Below, piece by piece: positions 52,391 to 61,001 of a stretch of 64,000 nucleotides of DNA. Source of the DNA: Geodermatophilus ruber (GTDB lineage: Bacteria > Actinomycetota > Actinomycetes > Mycobacteriales > Geodermatophilaceae); contig NZ_FOSW01000006.1 of the NCBI RefSeq assembly GCF_900114385.1, positions 186,001 to 250,000 of the forward strand. The letters run 5' to 3'. The notes under the pieces were generated by a model that was given only the letters and a program-made list of their open reading frames with translations, had not been told where the DNA came from and did no database searches. Made by a program: the position numbers and the translations under genes. How positions within the stretch are numbered: position 1 is the stretch's first letter; every line of letters starts with the position of its first letter.

Positions 52391-52524
52391 GCGCCGACCC
52401 TCGCCGGGAGCCGCGGCCGGGCGGGCCGCGCGGCGGGATCTGTGGACCGGTCCCGTGCCTGTGGACGGCCGGAGGGGAACCGTCGGGGGGGGTCTGCGGG
52501 GCCGGCGGCCGACCCGCCGCCGGC

Positions 52525-53268
52525 TCAGTCCAGCGCCTCGGCCTGTGCCTGGTAGGCCTGCTCGAGCAGCCCGGTGAACGCGGCCGGGTCCAGCTGCCCG
52601 CCCTGCGGGTCGGTGCTGAGCAGGGTCACCATCCGGTCGCCGTCACGCACCAGGCCGATGAGCGCGGGCACCGTGACCTGCGTGCCGTCGGGCGCGGAGG
52701 CGACCGTGGTGAACGAGACCCCGGCCGAGCCGTCGCCGAGGTCGGGCACGTCCAGCTCGCCGAAGCTGATCGTCGCGGTCCCGACCTGCGGCGCGCTGAC
52801 CTGGGCCTCCGGGCAGGCGGCGATCTGCTCGGCCAGCGACGAGACGGCGTCCTCCACCGGGCCGCCGAGGGAGAGCAGCTCCACCGTGGTCGTCGTCCCG
52901 CGGACCGCGACCTGTGCGGCGAGGTCCTCGAACTCGTCGATCTGCGGCTGCGTCCCCTGCACCGCGGCGGCGCACGCCTCCGGGGTGATCTGCGCGTCCT
53001 CCAGCGAGCCGCCCGCGGCGGTCGCCCCCTGCCGCAGCTGCTGCTCGGTCAGGGGGGTGACCTGGGCGTCGGGACCGAACGCGTCGGCGGGCAGGAGCCC
53101 CGGGGCGAGATCGGTCCCCTCGTCGACGGAGGACGCCGGCGCTGTCGACGACTCCGACCCCGGGGACGCCGCCTCGTCGCTGCCCTGCGCGCACCCGGAG
53201 AGGACGGCGCCGGCGGTGATCCCCGCGGCGAGGAGGGCGGCACGGCGGGAGCGGGAGGATCCGGTCAT
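52525..53268 (-). CDS. Lipoprotein with PknH-like sensor-type domain
   Basis: This 247-residue exported lipoprotein has a basic start (MTGSSRSRR), a hydrophobic core (AALLAAGITAGAV) and lipobox LSGC with Cys at about residue 26. A Ser/Glu/Pro linker precedes a domain with four further cysteines and alternating strands (EACAAAVQGTQPQID, VELLSLGGPVEDAVSSLAEQIAACPEAQ, LIGLVRDGDRMVTLLSTDPQ). The pattern resembles the extracellular domains of PknH-type sensors and related actinobacterial lipoproteins, but the ligand is unknown. ATG 53268. Confidence 0.8.
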   Translation of the reverse strand: MTGSSRSRRAALLAAGITAGAVLSGCAQGSDEAASPGSESSTAPASSVDEGTDLAPGLLPADAFGPDAQVTPLTEQQLRQGATAAGGSLEDAQITPEACAAAVQGTQPQIDEFEDLAAQVAVRGTTTTVELLSLGGPVEDAVSSLAEQIAACPEAQVSAPQVGTATISFGELDVPDLGDGSAGVSFTTVASAPDGTQVTVPALIGLVRDGDRMVTLLSTDPQGGQLDPAAFTGLLEQAYQAQAEALD

Positions 53269-53307
53269 GCCGCGACGGTAGCTGCGGCACTCCCCCGGTG
53301 CAGGCGC

Positions 53308-53601
53308 TCAGACCTCGTACTGGGCGGCGGTGCGCTGCGCCAGGTACGGGGTGACGTGCTCGGCGATCACCTTCAGGTGCGCCGGGTGCTCGGCGTAGCG
53401 CCGCCACGCCTCGACGTCGGGGAAGTCGGCGACCAGCGCGGTGTCCGCGTTGCCCTCGCGCAGCCCGGCGTCCGGGCCGACGGCGAAGGAGGTCATCCCC
53501 CCGACCTCCTCGGGGAGCCGGCGGAGCGCGGCGATCGTGGCCGCCCGGCGCTCCTCGTCGGCGGCATCGGACCAGGTGAAGAGCACGACGTGGCGCAGCA
53601 T
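53308..53601 (-). CDS. Dabb (stress-responsive A/B barrel) domain protein
   Basis: This 97-residue single-domain ferredoxin-like dimeric barrel reads MLRHVVLFTWSDAADEERRAATIAAL, GGMTSFAVGPDAGL, ALVADFPDVEAWRRYAEHPAHLKVIAEHVTPYL. The family ranges from stress proteins to small-molecule-modifying enzymes; no active site can be named here. ATG 53601. It is followed at 40 bases by the lipoprotein, same strand. Confidence 0.88.
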   Translation of the reverse strand: MLRHVVLFTWSDAADEERRAATIAALRRLPEEVGGMTSFAVGPDAGLREGNADTALVADFPDVEAWRRYAEHPAHLKVIAEHVTPYLAQRTAAQYEV

Positions 53602-53689
53602 GCCGGCCACCCTCTCAACCCGGTCAAGGGGGCCGCAGCCCGGGCTCCCCGAACTGGCCGGTAACAATTGCCGGTTAGAGTCGCCGTCC

Positions 53690-54940
53690 ATGGGACGGTC
53701 GCTGCGCATCGCACTGCTGTCCTACCGGAGCAAGCCGCACAGCGGGGGCCAGGGCGTCTACGTCCGGGCCCTCTCCCGCGAGCTCACCGCCCTGGGCCAC
53801 GCGGTCACGGTGCTCAGCGGCCAGCCCTACCCGGAGCTGGACGACGGCGTGCCGCTCACCCGGGTGCCCAGCCTGGACCTCTACCGCAAGCCGGACCCGT
53901 TCCGCACACCCCGGCCGGGCGAGTTCCGGGACTGGATCGACCTGGCCGAGTGGGCGACGATGTGCACCGCCGGGTTTCCCGAGCCGCTGACCTTCAGCCT
54001 GCGGGCCGCCCGGCTGCTGCTGCCCCGGGCCGGCGAGTTCGATCTCGTGCACGACAACCAGAGCCTGGGCCTGGGCCTGCTGCGGCTGGTCCGCGCCGGG
54101 GTGCCCACCGTGGCCACGGTGCACCACCCCGTCGCCATCGACCGGGACCTGGAGCTCGCCGCCGCGCCGTCGCTGCGCCGCCGGCTGACGCTGCGCCGCT
54201 GGTACGCCTTCACCGGCATGCAGGCCCGGGTGGCGCCCCGGCTGGACGGGATCACCACGGTCTCGGAGAACTCCCGCCGCGACATCGAGACCCACCTCGG
54301 TGTGCCGGCCGAGGGGATCCAGGTCGTCCCGGTCGGCATCGACCCCGCCGTCTTCACCCCGCCGCCGGCCGACCGGCCGCGCGACCCGGACTCGATCGTG
54401 GTCACCACCAGCGCCGACGTGCCGCTCAAGGGACTGGTGCACCTGCTCGAGGCGGTCGCGAAGCTGCGCACCGAGCGGCCGGTGCGGCTCACCGTCGTCG
54501 GCAGCGCACGGCCCGGCGGCCCGGCCGAGGCGGCGCTGGACCGGCTGACGCTGCACGATGCCGTCCGCTTCACCGGCCCGCTGCCCGAGCCCGACCTCGT
54601 GGCGCTGCTGCAGAGCGCGGCCGTGGTGGCCATCCCGTCCCTGTACGAGGGTTTCTCGCTGCCGGCGATCGAGGCCATGGCGTGCGGCACCGCGCTGGTC
54701 ACCACCGACGCCGGCGCGCTGCCGGAGGTCGTGGGCAGCAGGGCCGGCCTGCGGGTGCGCGCCGGGGACGTCGGGGAGCTGACCGCGGCGCTGCAGCTGG
54801 TCCTCGACTCGCCGTCCCTGGCCGAGCAGCTGGGCCGGGCCGGCCGCCGGCGGGTGCTGGCCTCCTACACGTGGCGCTCCACCGCCGAGCGGACGGCGGA
54901 GTGGTACGCCGAGGTGCTCGAGCGGAAGGGCCGACTGTGA
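53690..54940 (+). CDS. GT4-family glycosyltransferase
   Basis: This 416-residue retaining GT-B glycosyltransferase has an N-terminal domain with SKPHSGGQGVYVRALSRELTALGHAVTVLSG, a link at about residue 190, and a donor-binding C-terminal domain: GIDPAVFTPPPADRP, TTSADVPLKGLVHLLEAVAKL, then the GT4 motif SLYEGFSLPAIEAMACGTALVTTDAGALPEVVG (E-x7-E). ATG 53690. It starts a five-gene run with a methyltransferase, a prenyltransferase-fold protein and two GT2 enzymes; the acceptor is unknown. Confidence 0.92.
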   Translation: MGRSLRIALLSYRSKPHSGGQGVYVRALSRELTALGHAVTVLSGQPYPELDDGVPLTRVPSLDLYRKPDPFRTPRPGEFRDWIDLAEWATMCTAGFPEPLTFSLRAARLLLPRAGEFDLVHDNQSLGLGLLRLVRAGVPTVATVHHPVAIDRDLELAAAPSLRRRLTLRRWYAFTGMQARVAPRLDGITTVSENSRRDIETHLGVPAEGIQVVPVGIDPAVFTPPPADRPRDPDSIVVTTSADVPLKGLVHLLEAVAKLRTERPVRLTVVGSARPGGPAEAALDRLTLHDAVRFTGPLPEPDLVALLQSAAVVAIPSLYEGFSLPAIEAMACGTALVTTDAGALPEVVGSRAGLRVRAGDVGELTAALQLVLDSPSLAEQLGRAGRRRVLASYTWRSTAERTAEWYAEVLERKGRL

Positions 54941-54968
54941 CCACGACGCGCCGAGGAGCTGCGCAGCG

Positions 54969-55727
54969 GTGCTGACCGTCGACTACGACCTGCTCGACCT
55001 GCGGCCGGGCATGACCGTCCTCGACCTGGGCTGCGGGGAGGGCCGGCACGCCTTCGAGGCCTACCGCCGCGGTGCGCGGGTGATCGCGCTCGACCGGGGC
55101 GTCCCCGAGGTGGGGACGACGAAGCGCTGGCTCGGCGCGATCGCGGCGGCCGGCGAGGCCCCGGAGGGCGCCCGCTTCGAGGTGGTGCGCGGGGACCTGC
55201 TGGCGCTGCCGGTGCCCGACGCCAGCGTGGACCGGGTGATCGCCGCAGAGGTGCTCGAGCACATCCCCGACGACGCGAGCGCGCTGGCCGAGATCGCCCG
55301 GGTGCTCAAGCCCGGCGGCCGGGTCGCGGTGAGCGTGCCCCGGTACTTCCCCGAGCGGATCTGCTGGGCGCTGTCGGACACCTACCACGCCAACGAGGGC
55401 GGGCACATCCGCATCTACCGCGGCGACGTGCTGCGCACCCGGCTGACCGCCGCCGGCCTCGAGCCGGGGCGGCAGCACCACGCGCACGCGCTGCACGCGC
55501 CGTTCTGGTGGCTCAAGTGTGCCGTGGGCGTGGCGAAGGACAGCGCCGCCGTCCGCGCCTACCACCGGCTGCTGGTCTGGGACCTCGAGAAGCGGCCGTG
55601 GGTGACCCGCACCGCCGAGCGGCTGCTCGACCCGGTGCTCGGCAAGAGCCTGGTCGTGTACGCCGACAGGCCCGCGGTCGCCGCCGTCCGGACAGCGGAG
55701 TCCGAGCTGGAGCCGACCGCTGTCTGA
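54969..55727 (+). CDS. Class I SAM-dependent methyltransferase
   Basis: This 252-residue methyltransferase has motif I VLDLGCGEGRHAFEAYRRG, post I VIALDRG, motif II SVDRVIAAEVLEHIPDD and motif III RVLKPGGRVAVSVP. After it come EGGHIRIYRGDVLRTRLTAAGLEP and a C-terminal helical region. It probably modifies a sugar or lipid made by its neighbours. GTG 54969 with GAGGAGCTGCGCAGCG upstream. The gap to the next gene is 22 bases. Confidence 0.9.
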   Translation: MLTVDYDLLDLRPGMTVLDLGCGEGRHAFEAYRRGARVIALDRGVPEVGTTKRWLGAIAAAGEAPEGARFEVVRGDLLALPVPDASVDRVIAAEVLEHIPDDASALAEIARVLKPGGRVAVSVPRYFPERICWALSDTYHANEGGHIRIYRGDVLRTRLTAAGLEPGRQHHAHALHAPFWWLKCAVGVAKDSAAVRAYHRLLVWDLEKRPWVTRTAERLLDPVLGKSLVVYADRPAVAAVRTAESELEPTAV

Positions 55728-55749
55728 GCTGCTCCCCGAGCTGCCGGGG

Positions 55750-56814
55750 GTGCTCAGCGGGGAGCAGCTGCGCGCGACGGTCGCCGCGATCGCCGCCGAG
55801 CAGGAGGCCGACGGCGCGCTGCCGTGGTTCCGCGGCGGGCGGCTGGACCCCTGGGACTCCGTCGAGGCGGCGATGGCCCTCGACGTCGGCGGCGCGCACG
55901 ACCAGGCGCGGGCCGCCTACCGCTGGCTGGCCGCTCGCCAGCGGTCGGACGGGTCGTGGGCGGCCGAGTACCGGGACGGCGTCGAGACCGCTCCGGGCGT
56001 GGAGAGCAACCACGCCGGATACCTGGCCGTGGGGCTGTGGCACCGCTGGCTGCGCACCGGTGACGAGGAGCTGATCGCCGAGCTGTGGCCGGTCGTGCGC
56101 CGCGCGCTGGACCTGGTCACCCGCATGCAGCTGCCCGGCGGCGCGGTCGGCTGGGCGCTGCGCCCCGACGGCACCCCCGACGGCACCGCGCTGCTCACCG
56201 GCAACGCCAGCCTGTTCCAGGCGCTGCGCTGCGGGGTTGCGCTGGCCGGGCTGGTCGGCGAGCCGCAGCCGGACTGGGAGCTGGCCGCCGACGACCTGGG
56301 CAGCGCGCTGCGCACCCGCCCGGAGGCGTTCGCCGACCGCTCCCGCTACTCGATGGACTGGTACTACCCGGTGCTCGGCGGCGCGCTCACCGGTACGGCG
56401 GCCGCCGAGCGGCTGGCCGAGGGCTGGGACCGCTTCGTCGTCCCCGGGCTGGGCGCCCGGTGCGTCGCCGACCGGCCCTGGGTGACCGGCGCGGAGACCT
56501 GCGAGCTGGCGCTCGCCCTCGTCGCCGCCGGGCAGCCCGACGCTGCGCTCGAGCAGGTCGCGGCGATGCAGCACCTGCGGCACGAGGACGGTTCCTACTG
56601 GACCGGCTACGTCTACCCCGACGACGCCCGGTGGCCGGTCGAGCGGGCCACCTGGACGGCGGCGGCCGTCGTCCTCGCCGCCGACGCGCTGTCCGGCGCC
56701 ACCGCCGCGGCCGGCCTGTTCGCCGACCCGGGCGCGCTGCCGGCCGCCGGCACGGAGGGCTCGCCGGGCACGGCGGATTGGCTGCCCGACGGTGCGGGCA
56801 GAGGGAGGGCGTGA
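55750..56814 (+). CDS. Prenyltransferase/squalene-cyclase-fold (alpha-alpha barrel) protein
   Basis: This 354-residue protein with a six-hairpin alpha/alpha toroid pattern is often labelled prenyltransferase. Repeats such as AIAAEQEADGALPWFRGGRLDPWDSVEAAMAL, RWLAARQRSDGSWAAEY, AMQHLRHEDGSYWTGY show the QW-like Gly-Ser-Trp motifs. The DxDD motif of squalene-hopene cyclases is not seen, so it may be a glycoside-processing or binding protein rather than a cyclase. GTG 55750. GTGA overlap with the first GT2 gene places it in the same operon. Confidence 0.75.
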   Translation: MLSGEQLRATVAAIAAEQEADGALPWFRGGRLDPWDSVEAAMALDVGGAHDQARAAYRWLAARQRSDGSWAAEYRDGVETAPGVESNHAGYLAVGLWHRWLRTGDEELIAELWPVVRRALDLVTRMQLPGGAVGWALRPDGTPDGTALLTGNASLFQALRCGVALAGLVGEPQPDWELAADDLGSALRTRPEAFADRSRYSMDWYYPVLGGALTGTAAAERLAEGWDRFVVPGLGARCVADRPWVTGAETCELALALVAAGQPDAALEQVAAMQHLRHEDGSYWTGYVYPDDARWPVERATWTAAAVVLAADALSGATAAAGLFADPGALPAAGTEGSPGTADWLPDGAGRGRA

Positions 56815-57662
56815 GCAGCCCCGCCGACGTCACCGTCGTCGTCATGAGCAGGAACCGCCGCGAGGACCTCCTCCGCACCCTGCCCCGCCACGAGGCGCCG
56901 GCCGTGCTGGTCGACAACGGCTCCACCGACGGCACCGTCGACGCGGTGCGGGCGGCGCTGCCCGGGGTGACCGTGCTGCCGCAGGCGCGCAACCTCGGCT
57001 CCTACGCGCGCACGGTCGGGGTCGAGCACGCGGGCACCCCGTTCGTCGCGTTCGCCGACGACGACTCGTGGTGGGCGCCGGGCGCCCTCGCGCGGGGCGC
57101 GGCGCTCATGCGGGCGCACCCGCGGCTGGCGGTGCTCAACGCCCGGATCCTGGTCGGCCGGGAGGAGCGGCTCGACCCGGTCTGCGCCGAGATGGCCGCC
57201 AGCCCGCTGGGCACCCCGCCCGACCTGCCCGGGCCGTCGCTGCTCGGCTTCGTGGCCTGCGGCGCGATGGTGCGCACCGGTGCCTTCCTCGCCGCCGGCG
57301 GCTTCGATCCCGTCGTCCGCTTCCCCGGTGAGGAGGAGCGGCTCGCCCTCGACCTCGCCGCCGCCGGCTGGGGCATGGCCTACGTCGACGAGGTCACCGT
57401 CCACCACCACCCGTCGTCCCGGCGGCACGCGCCCGACCAGCGGCAGACCGCGATCTGGCGCAGCCGGCTGCTCACCGCGCTGATGCGCCGGCCCGCTCCC
57501 GACGTGGGCCGGCTCGTGCTGCAGGCGCTGCGCGGGGGCGCGCCCACGCGGCGGGCGCTGCTGCGGGCGCTGCCCGACGTCCCGGCCGCGCTGCGCCGCC
57601 GCCGTCCGGTCCCGCCCGCCGTCCGGGCCGACCTGCGGCTGCTCGCCGGGGACGCGGCGTGA
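56811..57662 (+). CDS. GT2-family glycosyltransferase, first of a tandem pair
   Basis: This 283-residue inverting GT-A enzyme has VTVVVMSRNRREDLLRTL, VDNGSTDGTVDAV, then the metal site FVAFADDDSWWAPGAL. GFVACGAMVRTGAFLAAGGFDPV and VHHHPSSRRHAPDQRQ complete the fold. GTG 56811 overlaps the upstream stop and its own stop overlaps the next GT2 gene. It is a clear paralogue of the 57659 gene, so the two may add successive sugars. Confidence 0.9.
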   Translation: MSSPADVTVVVMSRNRREDLLRTLPRHEAPAVLVDNGSTDGTVDAVRAALPGVTVLPQARNLGSYARTVGVEHAGTPFVAFADDDSWWAPGALARGAALMRAHPRLAVLNARILVGREERLDPVCAEMAASPLGTPPDLPGPSLLGFVACGAMVRTGAFLAAGGFDPVVRFPGEEERLALDLAAAGWGMAYVDEVTVHHHPSSRRHAPDQRQTAIWRSRLLTALMRRPAPDVGRLVLQALRGGAPTRRALLRALPDVPAALRRRRPVPPAVRADLRLLAGDAA

Positions 57663-58573
57663 CGGCGACCGAGGCCGGCCCCGATCCGCGGGTCGCCGTC
57701 GTCGTCATCACCCACCAGCGCCGCGAGGAGCTGCTGCTGGCGCTCGCCCGGCTGCGGGCGCTGCCCGAGCAGCCGCCTGTCGTCGTGGTCGACAACGGCT
57801 CCGGCGACGGGACCGCCGCCGCCGTCCGCGAGCGGTTCCCCGAGGTGGAGCTGATCGCCAGCCGGGAGAACCTCGGCGCGATCGGCCGCAACCTCGGCGT
57901 GGCCCGGGTGCACAGGCCCTACGTGGCCTTCTGCGACGACGACACCTGGTGGGAGCCGGGCTCGCTGCGGACCGCCGCCGACGTCCTGGACGCCCATCCC
58001 CGCCTGGCCGTGCTGACCGCCCGGATCCTGGTGGAGCCCGGCGGCACCGAGGACCCGATCGTCCCGGAGCTGCGCGACTCCCCCGTCCCCGGCGCCGACT
58101 GGCTGCCCGGCCCGGCGCTCGGCTCGTTCCTCGCCGGCGCCTCGGTCCTGCGCCGGGAGGCCTTCGACGAGGTCGGCGGGTTCTGCGAGCGGCTGTGGCT
58201 GGGCGGCGAGGAGGAGCTCCTGGCCGCCGACCTGGCCACCCGCCGCTGGGAGCTGTGCTACCTGCCGGCGCTCACCGTGCACCACCAGGCCAGCCGCGCC
58301 CGGGACCCGCACAAGCGCCGCAGCGACGGCATCCGCAATACCCTCTGGACGACGTGGCTGCGCCGGCCGCTGCGCCCGGCGCTGAGCCGCACCGCGCACC
58401 TGCTGCGCACCCTGCCCCGGGACCGGGTGACCGCGGCGGGGCTGCTCGCCGCGGTGCGCGGGCTGCCGTGGGTGCTGCGCGAACGGCGGGTGCTGCCGCC
58501 GCACGCCGAGGCCCGGTTCGCCGCACTCGACGCCGTCCAGCGCCGGTCCACCGCCCGCCGCTACGTGAGCTGA
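57659..58573 (+). CDS. GT2-family glycosyltransferase, second of the pair
   Basis: This 304-residue paralogue of the preceding gene reads VAVVVITHQRREELLLAL, VVDNGSGDGTAAAV, VAFCDDDTWWEPGSL (metal site), FLAGASVLRREAFDEVGGF and LTVHHQASRARDPHKRRS. The C-terminal helix-rich tail may bind membrane or a partner. GTG 57659 overlaps the upstream stop (GTGA). A hairpin repeat begins directly at its stop codon and probably ends the operon. Confidence 0.9.
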   Translation: MTATEAGPDPRVAVVVITHQRREELLLALARLRALPEQPPVVVVDNGSGDGTAAAVRERFPEVELIASRENLGAIGRNLGVARVHRPYVAFCDDDTWWEPGSLRTAADVLDAHPRLAVLTARILVEPGGTEDPIVPELRDSPVPGADWLPGPALGSFLAGASVLRREAFDEVGGFCERLWLGGEEELLAADLATRRWELCYLPALTVHHQASRARDPHKRRSDGIRNTLWTTWLRRPLRPALSRTAHLLRTLPRDRVTAAGLLAAVRGLPWVLRERRVLPPHAEARFAALDAVQRRSTARRYVS

Positions 58574-58630
58574 AAGGACCCCCTCGCCCCCACCGCTCGC
58601 GAGCTCGCGGCGGGCCCCTGCGAGGGGGCC
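58574..58630 (+). repeat. Hairpin repeat / terminator after GT2 operon
   Basis: CCCCCTCGC (58579-58587) and GCGAGGGGG (58620-58628) pair perfectly over 9 bases, flanked by GGA and CC. The interior CCGCTCGCGAGCTCGCGG can form an inner stem. It starts one base after the GT2 stop (TGAAAGGACC). Its sequence aligns end to end with the copy at 4354-4414. Confidence 0.75.
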
Positions 58631-58631
58631 G

Positions 58632-59018
58632 TCAGCGCGCGCAGACGATGCAGGTGCGGGCGGCGGGCCGGGCGGCCAGCCGCTCGGGCGCGATCGGCCG
58701 CCCGCAGGTCTCGCAGACCCCGTAACGCCCCTCGTCGCGGCGGACCAGCGCCGCCTCGACGTCGCCCAGCCGGCGCCGGGCCGAGTCGAGCAGGGCCGCG
58801 ACCTGCTGCCGCTCGAAGGCGATGGTCGCGCCCTCCGGGTCGTGCTCGTCGTCGGCGTTGGACTGCCGCGATGCCGCGACGACCTCGTCGAACTCACGGG
58901 TGAGCGCCTCGATCTGGGCCCGCGCCGCTGCCTCCTCGGCGGCCAGCGGGTCGGCGGGCCCCGTCCAGGGCACCGCCCCGAGCCTGCGAGGGGTGGGAGG
59001 GACGGGGTCCTTCTTCAT
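58632..59018 (-). CDS. TraR/DksA-type zinc-finger protein
   Basis: This 128-residue protein has a coiled coil (about residues 25-85, LAAEEAAARAQIEALTREFDEVV ... QQVAALLDSARRRLGDVEAAL) and a C-terminal C4 zinc finger: YGVCETCGRPIAPERLAARPAARTCIVC. It may bind RNA polymerase like DksA, but the acidic tip residues of true DksA are not obvious. The apparent start ATG 59018 overlaps the methyltransferase stop. However, its first ~20 codons are encoded by a hairpin repeat, so translation may begin further in, for example at GTG near residue 16. Confidence 0.85.
   Translation of the reverse strand: MKKDPVPPTPRRLGAVPWTGPADPLAAEEAAARAQIEALTREFDEVVAASRQSNADDEHDPEGATIAFERQQVAALLDSARRRLGDVEAALVRRDEGRYGVCETCGRPIAPERLAARPAARTCIVCAR
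58957..59010 (-). repeat. Hairpin repeat inside the 5' end of the DksA-like gene
   Basis: CCCCGTCC (58959-58966) and GGACGGGG (59000-59007) are complementary over 8 bases; on the minus strand the unit starts GAAGGACCCCGTCC directly after the methyltransferase stop. The opening matches the partial copy at 4425-4440. The copy encodes DPVPPTPRRLGAVPWTGP if read as protein. Confidence 0.7.
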
Positions 59019-59650
59019 CGCAGCCTCCGCAGCAGCCGTAGGGAACCGGTGCCCGGCAGCTCCTCGAAGTCACCGGAGGCCAGCACCCGCGTGTAGACCC
59101 CGAAGGGCGCCCGGCCGCCGTCGGCCGGGTCGGGGAAGACGTCGTGGATGGCCAGGGTGCCGCCGACGGCGAGCTTCGCGACCCAGGCGTCCTGGTCGCG
59201 CTGCGCCGACTCCTCGGTGTGGCTGCCGTCGAGGAACAGCAGCGCCAGGGGCGTGGACCACAGCGGCGCGAGCACCTCGGAGCGGGTGACGACCGCGATC
59301 ACGACGTCCTCGGCGCCGGCGTCGGCGATCGTCCGGCGGAACCGGGGCAGCGTGTCCACCAGCCCGACCTCCGGGTCGACCAGCGAGGGGTCGTGGTACT
59401 CCCAGCCGGGCTGGTGCTCCTCGGAGCCGCGGTGGTGGTCGACGGTGATCACCAGCCGGCCGCTCTCCCGGGCGGCCGCGGCGAGGTAGAGCGCGGACCT
59501 GCCCATCCAGCTGCCCACCTCCAGCAGCGGCCCGGGGACGGCGACGTCGCACGCGGCGGCGTACAGCGCCGTCCCCTCGTCGTCGGGCATGAAGCCGGGG
59601 GCGCTGCGGGCGGCAGCGAGCAGATCGGCCCCGGCCAGAGCCCGGCTCAT
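59015..59650 (-). CDS. Class I SAM-dependent methyltransferase (CmcI/rhamnosyl-O-methyltransferase-like)
   Basis: This 211-residue methyltransferase fold reads PGPLLEVGSWMGRSALYLAAAARES, LVITVDHHRGSEEHQPGWEY, VVIAVVTRSEVLAPLWSTPLALLFLDGSHTEESAQRD, GGTLAIHDVFPDP. The acidic SAM-binding residue is in TVDHH, and the metal-type Asp is in LFLDGSH. Relatives methylate sugars or antibiotics; the substrate here is unknown. ATG 59650 overlaps the YibE stop (ATGA), and its stop overlaps the DksA-like start. Confidence 0.85.
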   Translation of the reverse strand: MSRALAGADLLAAARSAPGFMPDDEGTALYAAACDVAVPGPLLEVGSWMGRSALYLAAAARESGRLVITVDHHRGSEEHQPGWEYHDPSLVDPEVGLVDTLPRFRRTIADAGAEDVVIAVVTRSEVLAPLWSTPLALLFLDGSHTEESAQRDQDAWVAKLAVGGTLAIHDVFPDPADGGRAPFGVYTRVLASGDFEELPGTGSLRLLRRLR

Positions 59651-60939
59651 CGCGCGAACCGGGCGCGCAGCGCGCTCATCCGCCGCTCCGTCGCCGCCCC
59701 CGCCGCGCCGCTCGCCGCGATGGCGAAGAAGGCGCCGGCCGCCGTCGTCACCGGGACGGCCAGCACGAGAGCGATCGCGCCGACGAGCGTGCGGATCACC
59801 TCCTCGGCCAGGGCCGAGCTGGTGAGGGTGGTCCAGATCGGCTGGTCGTAGAGCTCGAAGAGCATCAGCAGCGGGAGCGCCGCCCCCGCGTAGGCGAAGA
59901 CGATCGTATAGACGGTCGAGGCGATGTGGTCCCGACCGACGGTCATTCCTCGCCGGTACAGCTGCCGCCATCCCAGCCCGGGGTCCACCTCGTGCAGCTG
60001 CCAGATCGCCGAGGCCTGGGTGATGGTGACGTCGTTGAGCACGCCGAGGCCGGCGACGACGATGCCGGCGAGCACCAGCCCGGAGAAGTCCAGGGTCGGG
60101 TCGAACGTCTGGAGCTGGATGGTCTCCTCGCTGGTCAGCCCGGTCAGCCGCGCCGCCTCGACCGACACCGCGCCCATGACCGCGACCAGCGCCAGCCCGA
60201 ACAGGGTGCCGACCAGCGCCGTCGTGGTCCGGGCCGAGAAGCCGTGCGCCAGGTAGAGGACGACGAACATGATCGCCGCCGACCCCACCAGGCTGGTGAG
60301 GGTCGGCGACTGGTCCGACAGGAGCCCCGGCAGCACGAACTGCAGCAGGACGAAGAAGGCGAAGGCGAGCCCGACCAGCGAGGCCAGCCCGCGCAGCCGG
60401 GCCACCACGGCGACGACGACGGCGAAGGCGATCGCCAGCACGATGATCGGCAGATCGCGGGCGTAGTCGTAGAACTGGTAGCCCGCACCACCCTCCGCTC
60501 CGGCGTCCCGGGTGAGGACGAGGACGTCCCCCTCCTCGACCCCGGCCGCGTAGACCTCCGCGGGCAGCTCGATCTGCTGGAACTGCCCGGCGCCCTCGCC
60601 CTCGGTGATCTCGACGACCGCCCGGGCGCAGGTGAGCTCCGAGCTCGGCTGCCCGGGCGCGCCGGGCAGGGAGCAGTCGAACGGCTCGACGGAGACCACC
60701 CGCGCCTCGGGAAAGGTGGTCCCGGGCGGCACGAAGGCCTCCGCCGCCACCTCGGCCCGGGTCGGCTCGCCGCTGGGCCAGAGCACGACCAGGCCGATCA
60801 CGGTGGCCAGCCCCACGGGCACGAGCACGAGGAGCATGAGCCAGACCGCGCGTCGGCGGCGGGCGAGGACCTCCGGAGTCGGCGGCGGGGCGTCGGCCGC
60901 GGGCGCGTGGCTGTGAGTGGGGGCGGAGCTCGACGGCAC
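59647..60939 (-). CDS. YibE/F-family membrane protein
   Basis: This 430-residue membrane protein has helix 1 at residues ~30-52 (AVWLMLLVLVPVGLATVIGLVVLW), an extracytoplasmic domain of ~110 residues (VVEITEGEGAGQFQQIELP), and then the YibE/F domain with about seven helices: LPIIVLAIAFAVVVAVVARLRGLASLVGLAFAFFVL, LVGSAAIMFVVLYLAHGFSARTTTALVGTLFGLALV, FSGLVLAGIVVAGLGVLNDVTITQAS. The NDVTITQ motif is characteristic. The function is unknown; transport has been proposed. GTG 60939. First gene of a three-gene overlap chain. Confidence 0.9.
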   Translation of the reverse strand: MPSSSAPTHSHAPAADAPPPTPEVLARRRRAVWLMLLVLVPVGLATVIGLVVLWPSGEPTRAEVAAEAFVPPGTTFPEARVVSVEPFDCSLPGAPGQPSSELTCARAVVEITEGEGAGQFQQIELPAEVYAAGVEEGDVLVLTRDAGAEGGAGYQFYDYARDLPIIVLAIAFAVVVAVVARLRGLASLVGLAFAFFVLLQFVLPGLLSDQSPTLTSLVGSAAIMFVVLYLAHGFSARTTTALVGTLFGLALVAVMGAVSVEAARLTGLTSEETIQLQTFDPTLDFSGLVLAGIVVAGLGVLNDVTITQASAIWQLHEVDPGLGWRQLYRRGMTVGRDHIASTVYTIVFAYAGAALPLLMLFELYDQPIWTTLTSSALAEEVIRTLVGAIALVLAVPVTTAAGAFFAIAASGAAGAATERRMSALRARFAR

Positions 60940-61001
60940 CCGGTCAGGCTAGGAGCCCCGGTCCCGGCCCCGGCCCACCGACCCGGCACCGGACCCGCCG
61001 G

